Shown in pieces: positions 22,164-32,806 of a stretch of DNA of 64,000 bases. Origin of the DNA: Pycnopodia helianthoides (Eukaryota > Echinodermata > Asteroidea > Forcipulatida > Asteriidae); NCBI GenBank assembly GCA_032158295.1, contig CM063243.1, forward strand, positions 7,324,948-7,388,947, written 5' to 3'. The number at the start of each line of letters is the position of its first letter. Within the stretch, counting starts at the first letter, position 1. The translations under genes and the position numbers were made by a program. A model generated the notes under the pieces. The model was not told the origin of the DNA. It searched no databases and was given only the letters and a program-made list of their open reading frames with translations.

Positions 22164-22751
22164 CTCAGTTTTGAATGCCATAAACGGGTGAAGACTCAAA
22201 GCGGGGACGGATGCTGAAGCATGGCTAACTGTATGTGGTATGTCCCAGGTCCTTGGGCTAGCCAACCTTGGCCAATGATTGAGGGCTGTTGGGTGATTGG
22301 GGGCGGCGAAGCATGACTAGGCATGGTCGATGGCACCCCAACAATGCCGGCCTCGTGGGTAGAAAATAGGGCTGATAAAGACCCAAAATCATCTGAAAAG
22401 CCTCCATGAAGTCAGCTCTGGACACCGAGCCCTCACCCCGGTGGCACTTGCCATGATGGGACGGGCTGGACCAACATGAAGAAGAACAGAGTTTGAATGC
22501 CTGCCCTTGGTCTTCTTTTTTGAAAAATGCCCTCTCGGGATATCCGAAGATAATTCAGATGACGCCAGGGCCACCGGGTTTCCCGAGCAATGACAAAAGT
22601 TCATTGACGAAGCCGGCAAAAAAGAAGGAGAACCAGCCAGATGGTGGGGATCACCATTGAACCGGGGGGACATGGGCATATCATTCCCCCAGAACCAGGC
22701 AGGAAAAGAGAAAGAGAAAAGAGGAAGCTCACGAGGCGTTAGAAATGTCAA
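22164..22751 (-). pseudogene. DIRS gag-like fragment (5' of MITE)
   Basis: A Pro/Ser-rich minus-strand frame begins near 22751 (MTFLTPRELPLFSFSFPAWF) and is followed after a stop by further Pro-rich frames. The right limit coincides with the point where LINE sequence resumes. Assignment to gag is by position only. Confidence 0.4.
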
Positions 22752-23330
22752 ATCTCTTTACTTGAATATAAGTAGTCGTGTAATGAATAATGGTCGAACC
22801 TCAAGTTACTTTTCAGTTGGAAGAGGGGTGAGACAGGATGACCCACTGAGTCCTTATTAATATATATTAGCGATTGTCTCGTGCTATAAGAGATGATCCT
22901 AATATTAAATGTATTTTTGTGGATGATGCTGAAGTCAAGATATTCCATTACAGAGATGATAGTACCTGTATAGTCCAAGATGAGAACTCAGCTGAAAAAT
23001 TATTTGTCCTTCTGAATAAATTTATTGTGATATCGGGTTTGAAACTAAATGTGAGTTAATCACAAGCTATGTGGTTGGGCTCCAAACAGTTTTCTGTTGA
23101 AGAACCTTTTGATATTATATGGCCTGATCTGCCGTGGATCGAGAGATATAATAATGTGAGTTTGGCTCCCAGGAAGCTTGTTTTCAAGAATTTAAAAAAA
23201 TACATCTTGTCTTATGGTGGTAATTTAGTTTTCCACTGTAATGTTAAGTTTAGCCAAGTGAAAAAGTGGAAAAACATTCCCTTGTTTTACAGGAAGGTGC
23301 TTTGATTCGGTAAAACCAAGTGATGTAAAG
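22746..23330 (+). pseudogene. L1/Tx1-like LINE, RT core relic (3' piece)
   Basis: YLNISSRVMNNGRTSSYFSV then GRGVRQDDPLSPYLYILAI is RT motif B of the L1/Tx1 type (R-G-V-R-Q-G-D-P-L-S-P-Y). A frame change leads to IFHYRDDSTCIVQDE, where YRDD replaces YADD, then SGLKLNVS and WLGSKQFS. It is the continuation of the piece ending at 18695. Multiple frameshifts show it is inactive. Confidence 0.8.
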
Positions 23331-23410
23331 ATTACTGCCACAGTGTATTTCAAACAACCACTGTATCAATATTAATGGTAAACCCTTTTTATGCAAAATA
23401 ATGTACAATT

Positions 23411-24190
23411 AGGTGTTCGGGCAACAGCCAAACACCTACTGTTATTGTTAGTTTTTGAAATATAAACAAAATAAAAAATTATTCTCCTTCTGCGTTGATT
23501 GTCCGTAAACAGATGCACAGTTGCGAAGCTGACATGCAGTTAGACTATAACTTAGCTGTGACGTCGTGATGACATCATCAGGTGTTGAGTTAGATTAAAT
23601 TAAAGTTTAATATTTGAAAAAATCATAACTCATGAACCACACAACGGATTTTTTTTACAATTCATACATCAGTGGAGAGGACTTCAAAAACTTAAAACAG
23701 TGTGACCCCTTTTGACCTTGACTTCCGGTTCAAAATTGAATTTGAAATTTCAAAATTAATATCTCAAGAACTTTGTATACTTTAGTAAAATTTTTCACAT
23801 AGTTAGCTCTTCACTAGTAGAGGACACTGCTTGAATGACGCCATCAAGTTTAATATTGAAAAAATCATCACTCGTCAACTGTGCAATGTTTTTTTTACAA
23901 TCTACACATCATCAGAGGGCTTCCAAAATTATACAAACGCTACATAGATTGTGACCTCATTTGACCTTGTCTTCTGGTTGAAACCGGAAGTTAAGTAGTT
24001 ACTTTAGCATTTATTTTCATTGTAAACTAAAGGTATAAATGTAATAGATTTACACTTTACTTTCTGTGAAATTGTAAAAGCTATCTTTTCGTTGATTTAA
24101 TTAAATAGTTCACACAATACCACACTTTACCCCAATGAAACCCAATCACCTTGTGTTTGTTTCTACAGACGCTAAATTCTAGTTTTGGTT
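23411..24190 (-). repeat. Dispersed repeat family 'R1' copy
   Basis: It starts GGTGTTCGGGCAACAGCC and ends near CTAAATTCTAGTTTTGG. Inside are 'gatgacatcatcaggtgt', 'tgacctt...acttccggttc' and 'ggttgaaaccggaagt' blocks, and the block 'aatatttgaaaaaatcat' occurs twice, so it is partly internally repeated. No coding capacity. Orientation is arbitrary. Confidence 0.55.
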
Positions 24191-24445
24191 TAGTTCTTGT
24201 AAGTGATTTGTATTAATGTTAATGGGTGCTTTGATCCCCTTCTCTGAATGGATTAGGAGGGGTCTTTCAAATTAGTATTACTTGCATTAGAGGGGAGTTA
24301 TATCATCCATCCCAACAAACGTTCCACGTTAGAGTATTGTTCATTGTGACACCAAGGTACTTGTAAATGGTTGCAACTGTCAAGGGATATTCAAGAACAA
24401 AATACTGCGGAAGGGCTAGTGGTTTCGTAGATCTAGTCATATGCA
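24191..24445 (-). pseudogene. CR1/L2-like LINE, RT thumb piece (separated by a repeat)
   Basis: The minus strand reads MHMTRSTKPLALPQYFVLEY then PLTVATIYKYLGVTMNN and TLTWN. KYLGV is the conserved block after the RT active site in CR1/L2 elements. It continues the LINE whose upstream part ends at 25921; repeat R1 at 24451-25920 is inserted between. Confidence 0.65.
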
Positions 24446-24450
24446 TTATT

Positions 24451-25920
24451 TGAGGTGTTCGTGCAACAGCGCGAACAACTCATTGTTTTTGTTCGTTTTT
24501 TTTTTATTTTTTAGTTTTTATTCTTCTTCTCAGAGTTTTTTGTCTGCAAGCAAATGCATAGTTGTTAAACTTACATGATCTTGAAACTTTACATGTAGGT
24601 ATACATTAACTTGTAGATGATTCTAAAAGTTGTGCCGTCATGATGACGTCATCGGGTGTCAAATTACAAGCAAATTTAGGTTCAAAAGGTGACGTCATGC
24701 CAATGTCTGTATGTCTCTGAATATTATAGCCACATTTTTTATATTTTGGCATATGATAGATCTAGACACGGGCAATCTTTAAAAAGTTAACACCAAAATC
24801 GTATGACCTTTACTTCCGGGTCGTTACCCTGGGTCGAAGTTTGCCTTTGGTTTTTTCTTGAAAAACATCACTTTTGGGCTTATTTACGACATAACTCAAG
24901 ATTGAAATTGAATTGAACATTGAAACTCATCAGGCATTTGAACCTTAACATCAAGACAACACAAACTTGATGATGTCATGATGACGTCATCAGGTTTTGA
25001 ATTACAATAAATCAAAGTTTAATATTTGTAAAAAATCATAACTCGTGAACCGCATGTTGGATTTTTACAATCGACACGTCATCGGACAGATCGTTGAAAG
25101 TTTAACAAACCTTACACAAAGCTTGACCCCATTTGACCTTAACTTCCGGTTCAAATCGGAAGTTGAAAATTTCAAAAATTCATATCTCAAAAACTACTTT
25201 TACTTTAGTCACAATTTTTACATCAGGTTGTAGGTCCTTGAGCTTTCTCAAACTTTTGCACAGAGATAATATCAATTTGACCTTAACTTCTGGTCGAAAT
25301 CAGACGTTAAAGCCCACGAGTGTGATTACCCGCGTTTAAACTGTGTATAGTGCTAAAGCACTGTGGCTGGCTGTTCCGCTCTACTGATCACAGGGGGCAA
25401 AGTCCATTTGGCATTAGGCTATGCATAGAGCAAGGCTGTATGGGCTGTGTTGGTCAAATCCAAATGTGATCATTTTTGCCAGATAACAAAAGACACACTT
25501 CGCAAGATCACGCAACCTTCAAACTTCGCACATAGTTGGCTCTCCACCTGTAGAAGACACCACTTTCTTGTCGTCATAATGACGTCATCATGTGTTCAAT
25601 TAAATTGAAATAAAGTTTAATATTTGAAAAATTCTTAACTTATGAACCGTACGTGGATTTTTACAATCCATACATCATCGGAGAGGTCTTCCAAAAATAA
25701 ACAAACGCTACACAAGGTGTGACCTCAATTGACCTTTACTTTCGGTTGAAAGCGGAAGTTAAGTATTAACGTTTGCATTTATTTCCTGTGTAATAAATGT
25801 ACTTTCCGTGAAATTTCAAAAGCTATCAACAATCTTTTCATCGATTTAATTAAACACTGACCCCTTTGATAGCCGAACACCTCAGTGTTTGTTTGTACAA
25901 ACACTTAAGCTCTAGTTTTG
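24451..25920 (-). repeat. Dispersed repeat family 'R1', long copy
   Basis: It opens GGTGTTCGTGCAACAGC and closes CTTAAGCTCTAGTTTTG. It holds three rounds of a 'gtgacgtcat...acttccggt...ccggaagt' module, so it looks like a partly tandem composite. It interrupts the reverse transcriptase of the minus-strand LINE. No gene. Confidence 0.55.
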
Positions 25921-26740
25921 ATTTGCTTGTATTAAGTTTCATTCCATTTGACTCACTCCATTGGCTAAGGGCATCTAGGTCTGTTTGCAGGAGGACTTCA
26001 TCTTCAGGGGACTTGATGGGGTGGTAAATACAAATGTAAGAGTATCATCAGCAAAGAGTAAGGATTTGGTAGAAATAGTCTGGGATATGTCACTGATGAA
26101 TAAATTAAACAGTAGGGGGCCTAGGACACTTCCTTGTGGAAGATGTTACAGGAGACCAAGATGAAAAGGCCCCATGGTACATGACTCGTTGATGCCGTTC
26201 AACAAGAAAAGATTTCAACCATGACCAAGTTTGACCCTGTATGTTGAACTTCTGAGCAAGCTTTTTGAGGAGTGTATGACGGGGCATTACGTCAAAGGCT
26301 TTACTAAAGTCCAAGAAGGCGATGTCACTAAGTGGGCTTGGCTTGTCCATGATTGAAGCCCAGTCATGAATGGCATTTGTCAGCTGGGTGACACATGATT
26401 TACGTGCTGTAAAGCCATGCTGCTCATCGTTGCCAAGGCAACAGGTCGACACGTGATCATTAATGTTATCAGCGACGGCCATTTCTAAAACTTTGCAGAC
26501 AATGGAGGTAAGGGCAATCGGCCGATAGTTTTTAATGTCAGTTCGTTTGACGGATTTAAACACGGGCGTGACATTTGCTAACTTCCAGTCCATGGGGAGG
26601 GTGGCGTGTGCAAGTGAGGAATTCATCAAGTGTAGCAATGGCGGAGCAATAAAAGAGGCTGTAGATCGAAGAATGGTTGGCAAAATCCCATCAGGCCCTG
26701 GTGCCTTATGAGGGGTCAGATTATGTAGAGACATAGTCAA
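25921..26740 (-). pseudogene. CR1/L2-like LINE reverse transcriptase, near-intact core
   Basis: Minus-strand motifs occur in order: LTPHKAPGPDGILPTILRS (fingers), KNYRPIALTSIVCKVLEM, ARKSCVTQLTNAIHDW, IAFLDFSKAFDVMPRHTLLK (motif A, catalytic Asp in FLDFSKAFD), LAQKFNIQGQTWSWLKSFL. After a frameshift near 26150 come SVLGPLLFNLFISDI (motif B) and LLFADDTLTFVF (motif C, catalytic DD). The active-site residues are present, but the frame is broken between A and B and the 3' end is cut by repeat R1. It is a fairly young, dead copy. Confidence 0.85.
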
Positions 26741-27147
26741 CTATCCAAGTTTAATTTGAATCAGAGGTAGCTCGGGAATTGGAAGTGTGCAGGGTGGTGG
26801 TGTGGCTGGACAAGTTTCGGCAGGAGAGTGAACCGAGGTGAAGAACTCATTGAATGTTTGTGCAATGTCAATTGGTTTCTGGAGAAGTTTATCAGCATAT
26901 TGGAATGCTGGGGGACACCTCGATTTTTGTTGGTCTCTGACGAAACACTAAAAACTGCGCTTGTTGTTTCTGGTTTCAAATAGACCATTTACATAGTTCC
27001 AGTAGGTAGATTTAGTGGAATGTTTGACTTTAAATTGTTGCGTATCTGTTAATAGTGGAGCCACGCTGAACTGGAACTGGAGTGCTTGGCTTTAGTAAAC
27101 AGTAAACTCTCCAAGAGGTGAATCAACTTCCTCAGTTCAGGTGTGAA

Positions 27148-28226
27148 CTATGGAGAAATTTTAGAGCGACGCCGTTGCTTTCTAGGTATGCTATCATGAA
27201 TGGCTGCCTCGAGAATGTCCATAAAACCTTCCCATGATGCATTAGGATCATCATCGTTCATGAAGGCAGACCATGCAAGGTGCAGAAGGGTTTCAAGATG
27301 TTTCATGTCGGCTGAACTGTAGAAATGAGCGGATGACTGCGGGTTGTGGAGGAGCTTTGGGGGCACTGAATGTGAAGGAAACTGCATGATGGTCACTTCT
27401 GACTGGATTAGTAAAGGACCCCACTGCAGAGAATTTCTCCGGCCTATTTGTGAAGATGAGATCAATTGTGGATCCAGTTGAGGTTAAGTTGTTTGAAGGA
27501 CAAGTTACATCTTCAACAATCTGTGTAAGTTGAAGGGAGTCAGCGACTTCTCGGAGATTGGACTTGGCCGTAGACTCAGCCAGCCAATTTATATTAAAAT
27601 CTCCAAGCAGAATGAGACCTTCATATTGAGGAAGAATTGCTAGGACTGCATCAAATTTAATGTTGCTTGTAGTTTATCAAAGAAGGTGATGTCAGAGTTT
27701 GGAGGCCTGTAAACAACTCCAACTAACCATTTGGAGTGCTTAACAGTCAGTGACAGCCAAGTGAGTTCAATGTTTGCAGGTTCAAAGTGCTGAAGGTGTG
27801 TTGGTAGTAGTGAATCGTTGATTATGGCCATAATACCACCACCCCGACTGTCTCGATCTCGTCGAATGGTTGAGTAACCAGGTACTGTGGAGATTGTTTC
27901 AGTGTCGCTAGCTGACAGCCAAGTTTCAGTCACACGAGCAATATCAATGGGATGGAGTTCCAAGATGATTTGAATTCCTGTTGTTTACTACGTATACTAC
28001 GAGCATTGAAAAGTAACCCAGAGATAGAATTCTTTGAGCGTAGGTTGGGATCTGGTGTTGATACAAGAAGTTCAGTTAACTGATCATCACTAGTTGTGTT
28101 GTCAAAGACACCCTGGAATGATGTATCACTACATGAAGAAAACGGCAGCACTGTAGATGTGGTACATACCGGGCAAAACCAGTCTATTGTACTTGATATA
28201 AGCACTCTGTACTGGTGGATGGTCAT
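27148..28226 (-). pseudogene. CR1/L2-like LINE APE endonuclease, broken
   Basis: Frames give NARSIRSKQQEFKS, VTETWLSASDTETISTVPGY (catalytic Glu in ETW), STIRRDRDSRGGGIMAIIND, WLVGVVYRPPNSD, then in another frame LLGDFNINWL (Asp/Asn of the active site), STIDLIFTNRP and SDHHAVSFTF (SDH triad). This is the full order of an APE-type endonuclease. Frameshifts near 27650 and 27450 split it. Its job in the family is to nick the target and prime reverse transcription. Confidence 0.85.
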
Positions 28227-28762
28227 AGCAGGTATGCATTCTGATGCCAGTATTTATTGTAGTCCTCAAAGAGAAGAGATCTTTGATTGCATTTAACTGG
28301 ATGGCTACTTTTACCACAGGGGTCTTTTACAGGACCAGGATTCAATTCTATGTCTCCAAAGATAGTCAAAGAGATGTTAAATGCAGCTGTAGAGTTGGGG
28401 TAGTACGTCACTGAAGGTTTACCAAACTTACTGTGTTTTGGAGATCTGAGTTTGAGTTTCAGCCATATTGGATGCACTGTATAAAGCTTGCAGTACTTCC
28501 CTGATGCTTGGTGAGAACAATGACTGGTATATGGTTCACAATCACTGACATGTTGTTCACAATGGAGTTGATGACGCGTGCAATGAATGGTGCAGTTGGC
28601 TTGGAAGACTGGTCGAAGGTGGAGAAAAACAGAGTGGAAAACACTCAAGATTTCACTTTCCCCAGTAGATAATCCTTGATGAATGTGTCCAGGCTTGTCA
28701 GCAGGCAAAACTCTATCATGTGGTATACAATTTGTAGTTTTAAGGGTTGAGAAGAGCAACAT
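28223..28762 (-). pseudogene. CR1/L2-like LINE N-terminal region with 2A-like motif
   Basis: A 179-residue minus-strand frame ends with NISLTIFGDIELNPGP, then PCGKSSHPVKCNQRSLLFED and YNKYWHQNAYLL. GDIELNPGP matches the 2A consensus D-V/I-E-x-N-P-G-P, at which the ribosome skips the last peptide bond. The Cys/His pattern after it, continued in the next frame by WFCPVCTTST, looks like a PHD-type finger. 2A motifs are known at the N-terminus of some CR1 and L2 elements in sea urchins, amphioxus and molluscs, so the placement is as expected. The frame is broken after the motif. Confidence 0.75.
28331..28357 (-). other. 2A-like ribosome-skipping motif
   Basis: The minus strand encodes GDIELNPGP. 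The break would fall between the last Gly and Pro, separating the upstream 130-odd residues from the PHD-like/endonuclease/RT protein. All invariant residues (D, E, N, P, G, P) are present. Confidence 0.8.
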
Positions 28763-28974
28763 TTATAGCGAAAGTGAGAGCCCAACAAAGAGCTTGTGGA
28801 CTAGACACCATCTTATTTATATGAGGGTGCTACAATATTTATGATTTTAGTGAAACCCCCCCAGCAAACTTTGTAATTGTATATCTTACGAAGCATTGCC
28901 TAAATAGGTTGAGAGTTTCAAAATTGTAAATAGCGCCTGAACTTGATGAAATGCCTGTAAATTTCTCACACTTT

Positions 28975-29100
28975 TACAGGGGGAAACTGTGTTGGGGGCG
29001 ATTTTGTTGGGGGGCAACTCTGGAAGGGCGACTTTTAGAGGGGGCGAGTTTGTATGTGGAGGGGGCGACTTTGAAGTGGGCGACTTTGCTGGGAAGCAAG
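28975..29100 (+). repeat. G-rich degenerate tandem repeat
   Basis: GGGCGA(C/T)TTT-type words recur about six times with runs of four to six G ('gggggcgattttgttgggggg', 'agggggcgag', 'gtgggcgactttg'). The plus strand could form G-quadruplexes. No coding role is visible. Confidence 0.5.
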
Positions 29101-29420
29101 ATTACTGGTGTTATTGAATTGACCTACTTGTATAGACAAATCTATTTTGGGAGTCAGTTGCGTATGTCCTGTACCAGTTTTTTCTGCCTTTCTGCATAAC
29201 GCGCGCAGTTAGTCGCGTGTATCGCAATGGTGCTTCTTATAGTTATGTTATCATAATCAGTTTAGGATGCCTAAAGTGGTGCATAACAATTTACACTGGT
29301 TGCAATGTGTGGAGTGCCTATACCAATTATGGTGGCATAACATCGTAGCTTGGATTCGTCCATTTATACTGCTGTTATACCAACTTGGGGAATAAATATT
29401 TTGTTATGTTTTGGTTTCAG

Positions 29421-29623
29421 ATTGACGTGTTCAGAACCTCTTGGTCATCTTCTCTACAATTACACTCAGGGAAAGACTGCAGTGACTGTAGGTCAATGCC
29501 TTCCATTAGCTGAAGCTGTATATACCATTGTTGGAGCACACATACAAGCTGCTGTGTGTATGTGCAAACAGGGTAAAGTTCAAGCCATGATGGATTATGC
29601 AACCAATGCTGACTTTGGCAAAG
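29421..29623 (+). CDS. CLHC1: CLHC1 exon (end of clathrin linker)
   Basis: The acceptor is gttttggtttcag and the donor AAA-G|gtaagc. With the leftover AG it starts R-LTCSEPLGHLLYNYTQGKTA, matching the clathrin block L-E-C-S-E-E-L-G-D-L that follows the linker helix. It continues LAEAVYTIVGAHIQAAVCMC and KQGKVQAMMDYATNADFGK, a helix-hairpin repeat with the clathrin-like 'A-L-I-Y-n-R-A-n-V-n-n-K-V-I' spacing. It enters in phase 2 and leaves in phase 1. Confidence 0.9.
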
Positions 29624-30383
29624 GTAAGCTCAATTTGCTCAACTTTTTAGAAATCGTTACCAAATTTAATGTCACATTAAAGGTTTTTGAAACTTACTGG
29701 TTGATGTACTTCATGTTGTACATTTATTCAGTGCTTTAAAATTTTGATTAGATACAATGAATCAAAAACATGTAGTTGTCACCTGTAAATGAGAATTTTG
29801 CCATTTGATCAAACCTATACATGTGTAAGTTTGCAGGGTCTATAAGAGCTCAAAAAAGTCTCCTGGAAAGTATAACAAACGTAGGTCTCCTATTTTCAAT
29901 ATGGCTGCCATATTTGTTCAAAATGGCGGCCTTGTATGATCATTACGTGAATCACCCATTAAAAGCATTGCCTATGACAAACTCGGATCTGTACTCATCT
30001 ATTTGGGAATGAGCAGTTTTCAACAATATCTTTCTTATCTGATCAAAAGTTCATGAGGCGTATGGTCTACTTCACTCTACTTACCTGTAGAGCGAATACT
30101 ACAATTGCATTGTTCCCTATGCCGGCAGGCAATTAGCTAAGAGTTTTACACACAATAGCGCCCTCTTGTGTTCTATCCCCGACGCCCTGTGACATGCGCA
30201 CTACGTAAGTGCCTCTTTTTCTCTTAGCAGGCTCAGGTAAAGCATATGTGAATTTTTACGCTACGTAAATTTTGTAATTTTGAGCATTTGCCTGATTGTT
30301 GAAGAATAAAATTAGTGATTATCTGAGAGACAATTTTGTAGAGTTGCTGTAGAGTATTATTTGAGTGTTGTTGGAAGATAAGA

Positions 30384-30944
30384 ATGAATTCTAGGAAGTT
30401 GGGGGGGGGGCAGGGCTTGTCGCTACTGGAGGGACCTACATCCCTTCCGGGACAGCCTGAGTCCTCGGGGGATTGCGCCGGTGACATTACGTCGCCGCGT
30501 CAGCAATCCTCCAGTCAACTCCCTCAGCCACTGCCGGCTGCCGGGGCTGACGGACCCATTAACCGTACTGGGGACCCTACAGTCCCACCGTCCCCGGTTA
30601 GTATCCATGGGACCACCCAACAGAAAGGGAAACGCCCTGGTAAGGCCAGGAAACTGGCCGGTACCGGGGCTGTACCCAAAAAGGGACGACTTGGCAAGCG
30701 TGCCCCCACTACGGAGCCGACCACGCCAGTCCCAGGGGGCACTCGCAGCTGGGGGACTACCCCTTCACAGCTCGGTAAACCCGGGCCATTCCAGCACCGT
30801 AAATACCACGTTGCCTGGGGATGGTCTTTTGTCGGTCCACCTGGACCGCGCAGCGCCCGCCTATGCTATTTGGCTAGAGGGCAGACATCCTCTTCCAACC
30901 CAGCTCGGGCCTCCAGCACCCAGCCCCTCAGCATCTCCACCTGA
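30384..30944 (+). pseudogene. DIRS gag-like N-terminal region
   Basis: A 186-residue frame rich in Gly, Pro, Ser and Lys (NSRKLGGGQGLSLLEGPTS, KGKRPGKARKLAGTGAVPKK) stands in the gag position of a DIRS element. The basic stretch could bind nucleic acid. No known domain is seen. It is followed without a gap by recombinase-coding sequence in another frame, which marks the internal deletion. Confidence 0.5.
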
Positions 30945-30949
30945 CCTGC

Positions 30950-32205
30950 AGGGTGATGTCACGCAGTCACTCTGCGCAGCAGGGTTTTCACAACGAGCTG
31001 CAGAGATCGCAGCATGTAGCCGGCGAGCATCCACCAGAAAGGTGTATAATAGCAGGTTACGACATTTTTACCGATGGTGCAAGCGGCGATCTCTACATCC
31101 CCCTGATACTAATGTAGGGGAGGTTGCAGATTTTTTAGTGTACCTTTTTAAGGATGACCTCAAGATAGGTACGATTAAGAACTACCGCTCGGCTATTGCG
31201 GCTGTCCACAACGGGTTCCCTGACAAGTCCTCCGTTTCAGACAGCCGGGCACTTGGCCAACTGATTAGGGGGATTTTGTCTCCCGTCCCCCAGTACGTAA
31301 GCTTGTGCCCCCATGGGACGAGGCCGCCATATGAGCCGATGGGTAGCGCAATGCTGCTGCACCTATTCATTAGATTGACTTTTTTTGTTAGCTGTAGCTA
31401 CGTCAAGGTGACGTAGTGAGCTGCACTCCCTGACTACAGAGGCAGGCCACATCCGGTGGGAGCCGGGTGGGGTTCGGCTGATACCATCAACTGGTTTTTT
31501 GACCAAGAACCAGTCTGACACCTTCTTCCATCCAGACATCTTTGTGCCAGACATCAAGGCTCATTTGTCGGTCCTAGAGGACAATCTTTGGTTCCCGGTC
31601 AGGGCACTAAAGTGGTACATCAGTCGTACAAAATCACTTCGTAGCCACCCGCAGTTACTTGTTACATCGACCCCACTGCATGGCCCGGCGTGGGAGCCGG
31701 GTGGGGTTCGGCTGATACCATCAACTGATTTTTTGACCAAGAACCAGTCTGACACCTTCTTCCATCCAGACATCTTTGTGCCAGACATCAAGGCTCATTC
31801 GTCGGTCCTAGAGGACAATCTTTGGTTCCCAGTCAGGGAACTAAAGTGGTACATCAGTCGTACAAAATCACTTCGTAGCCACCCGCAGTTACTTGTTACA
31901 TCGACCCCACTGCATGGCCCGGCGTCCCGGGACACTGTTACTCGGTGGTTGGTTGCGGTGATACGGGCGGACGCAAAACGTGCCAACGGCAGGAGCAGTG
32001 AAGGCCCACGTCATGGGCATTTTTTAAAGGCGTTTCTTTAAAAGATATAATAGAGGCAGCCTGCTGGAAGACCCCAAATACATGCACCGACTGCTGTTTG
32101 AGGGATGTACTCCAGACAGAGGGCAGAGCAGGAAGGACGGTTCTGGCTGCAGCCAGCAGAGCATCCTCCTTGGCACAGAACCCGCCCCAACCAGGGACTT
32201 CACAA
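30950..32205 (+). pseudogene. DIRS tyrosine recombinase with internal duplication
   Basis: The N-terminal SAM-like domain is clear: CSRRASTRKVYNSRLRHFYR, WCKRRSLHPPDTNVGEVADF, KNYRSAIAAVHNGFPDKSS, LGQLIRGIL. After a frame break near 31360, the catalytic part resumes at about 31450 and includes a 78-residue segment present twice in tandem (31457-31690 and 31691-31924). Then come DTVTRWLVAVI and, in a further frame, AHVMGIF where the sister copy has AHDVRAV, so the H-x-x-R Arg is lost. The Tyr of ECYLKDV is Cys here (DCCLRDV). It is catalytically dead. Confidence 0.75.
31457..31924 (+). repeat. 234-bp tandem duplication, in frame, within the recombinase
   Basis: The block starting TGGGAGCCGGGTGGGG at 31457 repeats from 31691 to 31924 with only a few substitutions (for example TTT to TTC near SSVLED, GCA to GAA). 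234 is 78 codons, so the frame is kept. It is unique to this copy in the window. Confidence 0.9.
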
Positions 32206-32421
32206 CAATAGTTGAGTCTCTATGTTTCATTGTTCTCTGATCATTGATTCTGTATTATTAATGTAAATAGACATGATGTTAGATTTCGCTCCCGTCGTTG
32301 GCACGTATGCGGTGCCGGGTTCGATTTCGCAGTCAGGCGTCCGGGGCACCATATAATACCCTGACATCTCGCATACCCACCTCCAGTACTCAGTGCGAGT
32401 CTATGCAAAAATAGTATTGAG

Positions 32422-32507
32422 CTCTACAGGTAAGTATAAGTGAAGTAGACTTCCCCCCCACAGTAGTGTGGTTGGGGTCTACGAGCGAATACTTACCTGT
32501 AGAGCAT
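32422..32507. repeat. DIRS terminal palindrome
   Basis: GCTCTACAGGTAAGTAT at the left pairs with ATACTTACCTGTAGAGC at the right, with CCCCCCCCACAGTAGTGTGG between. A further inverted copy of its right half lies at 32684-32743, giving the double-hairpin layout seen at DIRS 3' ends. Confidence 0.7.
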
Positions 32508-32806
32508 CCCTCCCTCCGTCCCCACTGGCCTCGATGTTTCGGTTTTCCTTGATTGGTGCTCGAGAAAAGAGGAGGATCTTGCGGTATACCGCGGGGCACT
32601 ATGGGTAGACCAATAGAGGGCGCTATGTTAAATTTTAGTGGTATTACCTGCCGGTATAGGGAAATATGCAAAAATAGTATTGAGCTCTACAGGTAAGTAT
32701 TCGCTCGTAGACCCCAACCACACTACTGTGGGGGGGGGGGAATATTTCCCTCATCTGAAAGACTCCAATTTCATCAAAACGATGATTGAGGGATTGATGA
32801 AGGGCA

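Larger units (their letters stand above)
18696..22745 (-). mobile_element. DIRS-like YR retroelement, decayed, split by a MITE
   Basis: On the minus strand the order is gag-like (22751-22164 and 21409-21158), a connection/RNase H region (about 20905-20295), a tyrosine recombinase (20282-19189), then terminal hairpins (about 19010-18696). The copy is full of frameshifts and most of the RT core is missing. It sits inside an L1/Tx1-like LINE without a visible target duplication, as expected for integration by a tyrosine recombinase. A 754-bp MITE interrupts the gag-like part. Confidence 0.75.
17543..29420. other. CLHC1 intron with nested LINE/DIRS/MITE and a 2A-bearing LINE
   Basis: This 11.9-kb intron contains a minisatellite (17863-17968), an L1/Tx1-like LINE split by a DIRS element (18080-23330), two copies of repeat R1 (23411-25920), and a minus-strand CR1/L2-like LINE (28800-24191, split). 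The last part includes a G-rich stretch (28975-29100). The 320 bp from 29100 to the next exon show nothing I recognise. Confidence 0.6.
30050..32745 (+). mobile_element. Deleted DIRS-like element (gag-like + recombinase, no RT)
   Basis: The left end carries ACTTACCTGTAGAGCGAATA (about 30080) and the right end the complementary CTCTACAGGTAAGTAT hairpins (32423-32507 and 32684-32743). Inside, a gag-like frame (30384-30944) runs directly into the recombinase (30950 on), so the RT/RNase H block is gone. This is a non-autonomous derivative of the same family as the copy at 18696-22745. Its recombinase has lost key residues, so it could only be moved by a partner. Confidence 0.75.

Noticed and set aside
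28951..29199. 82-residue + strand frame with repeated Trp-Ala-Thr-Leu words.
   Set aside because: It arises from the G-rich degenerate repeat and has no splice or start support.
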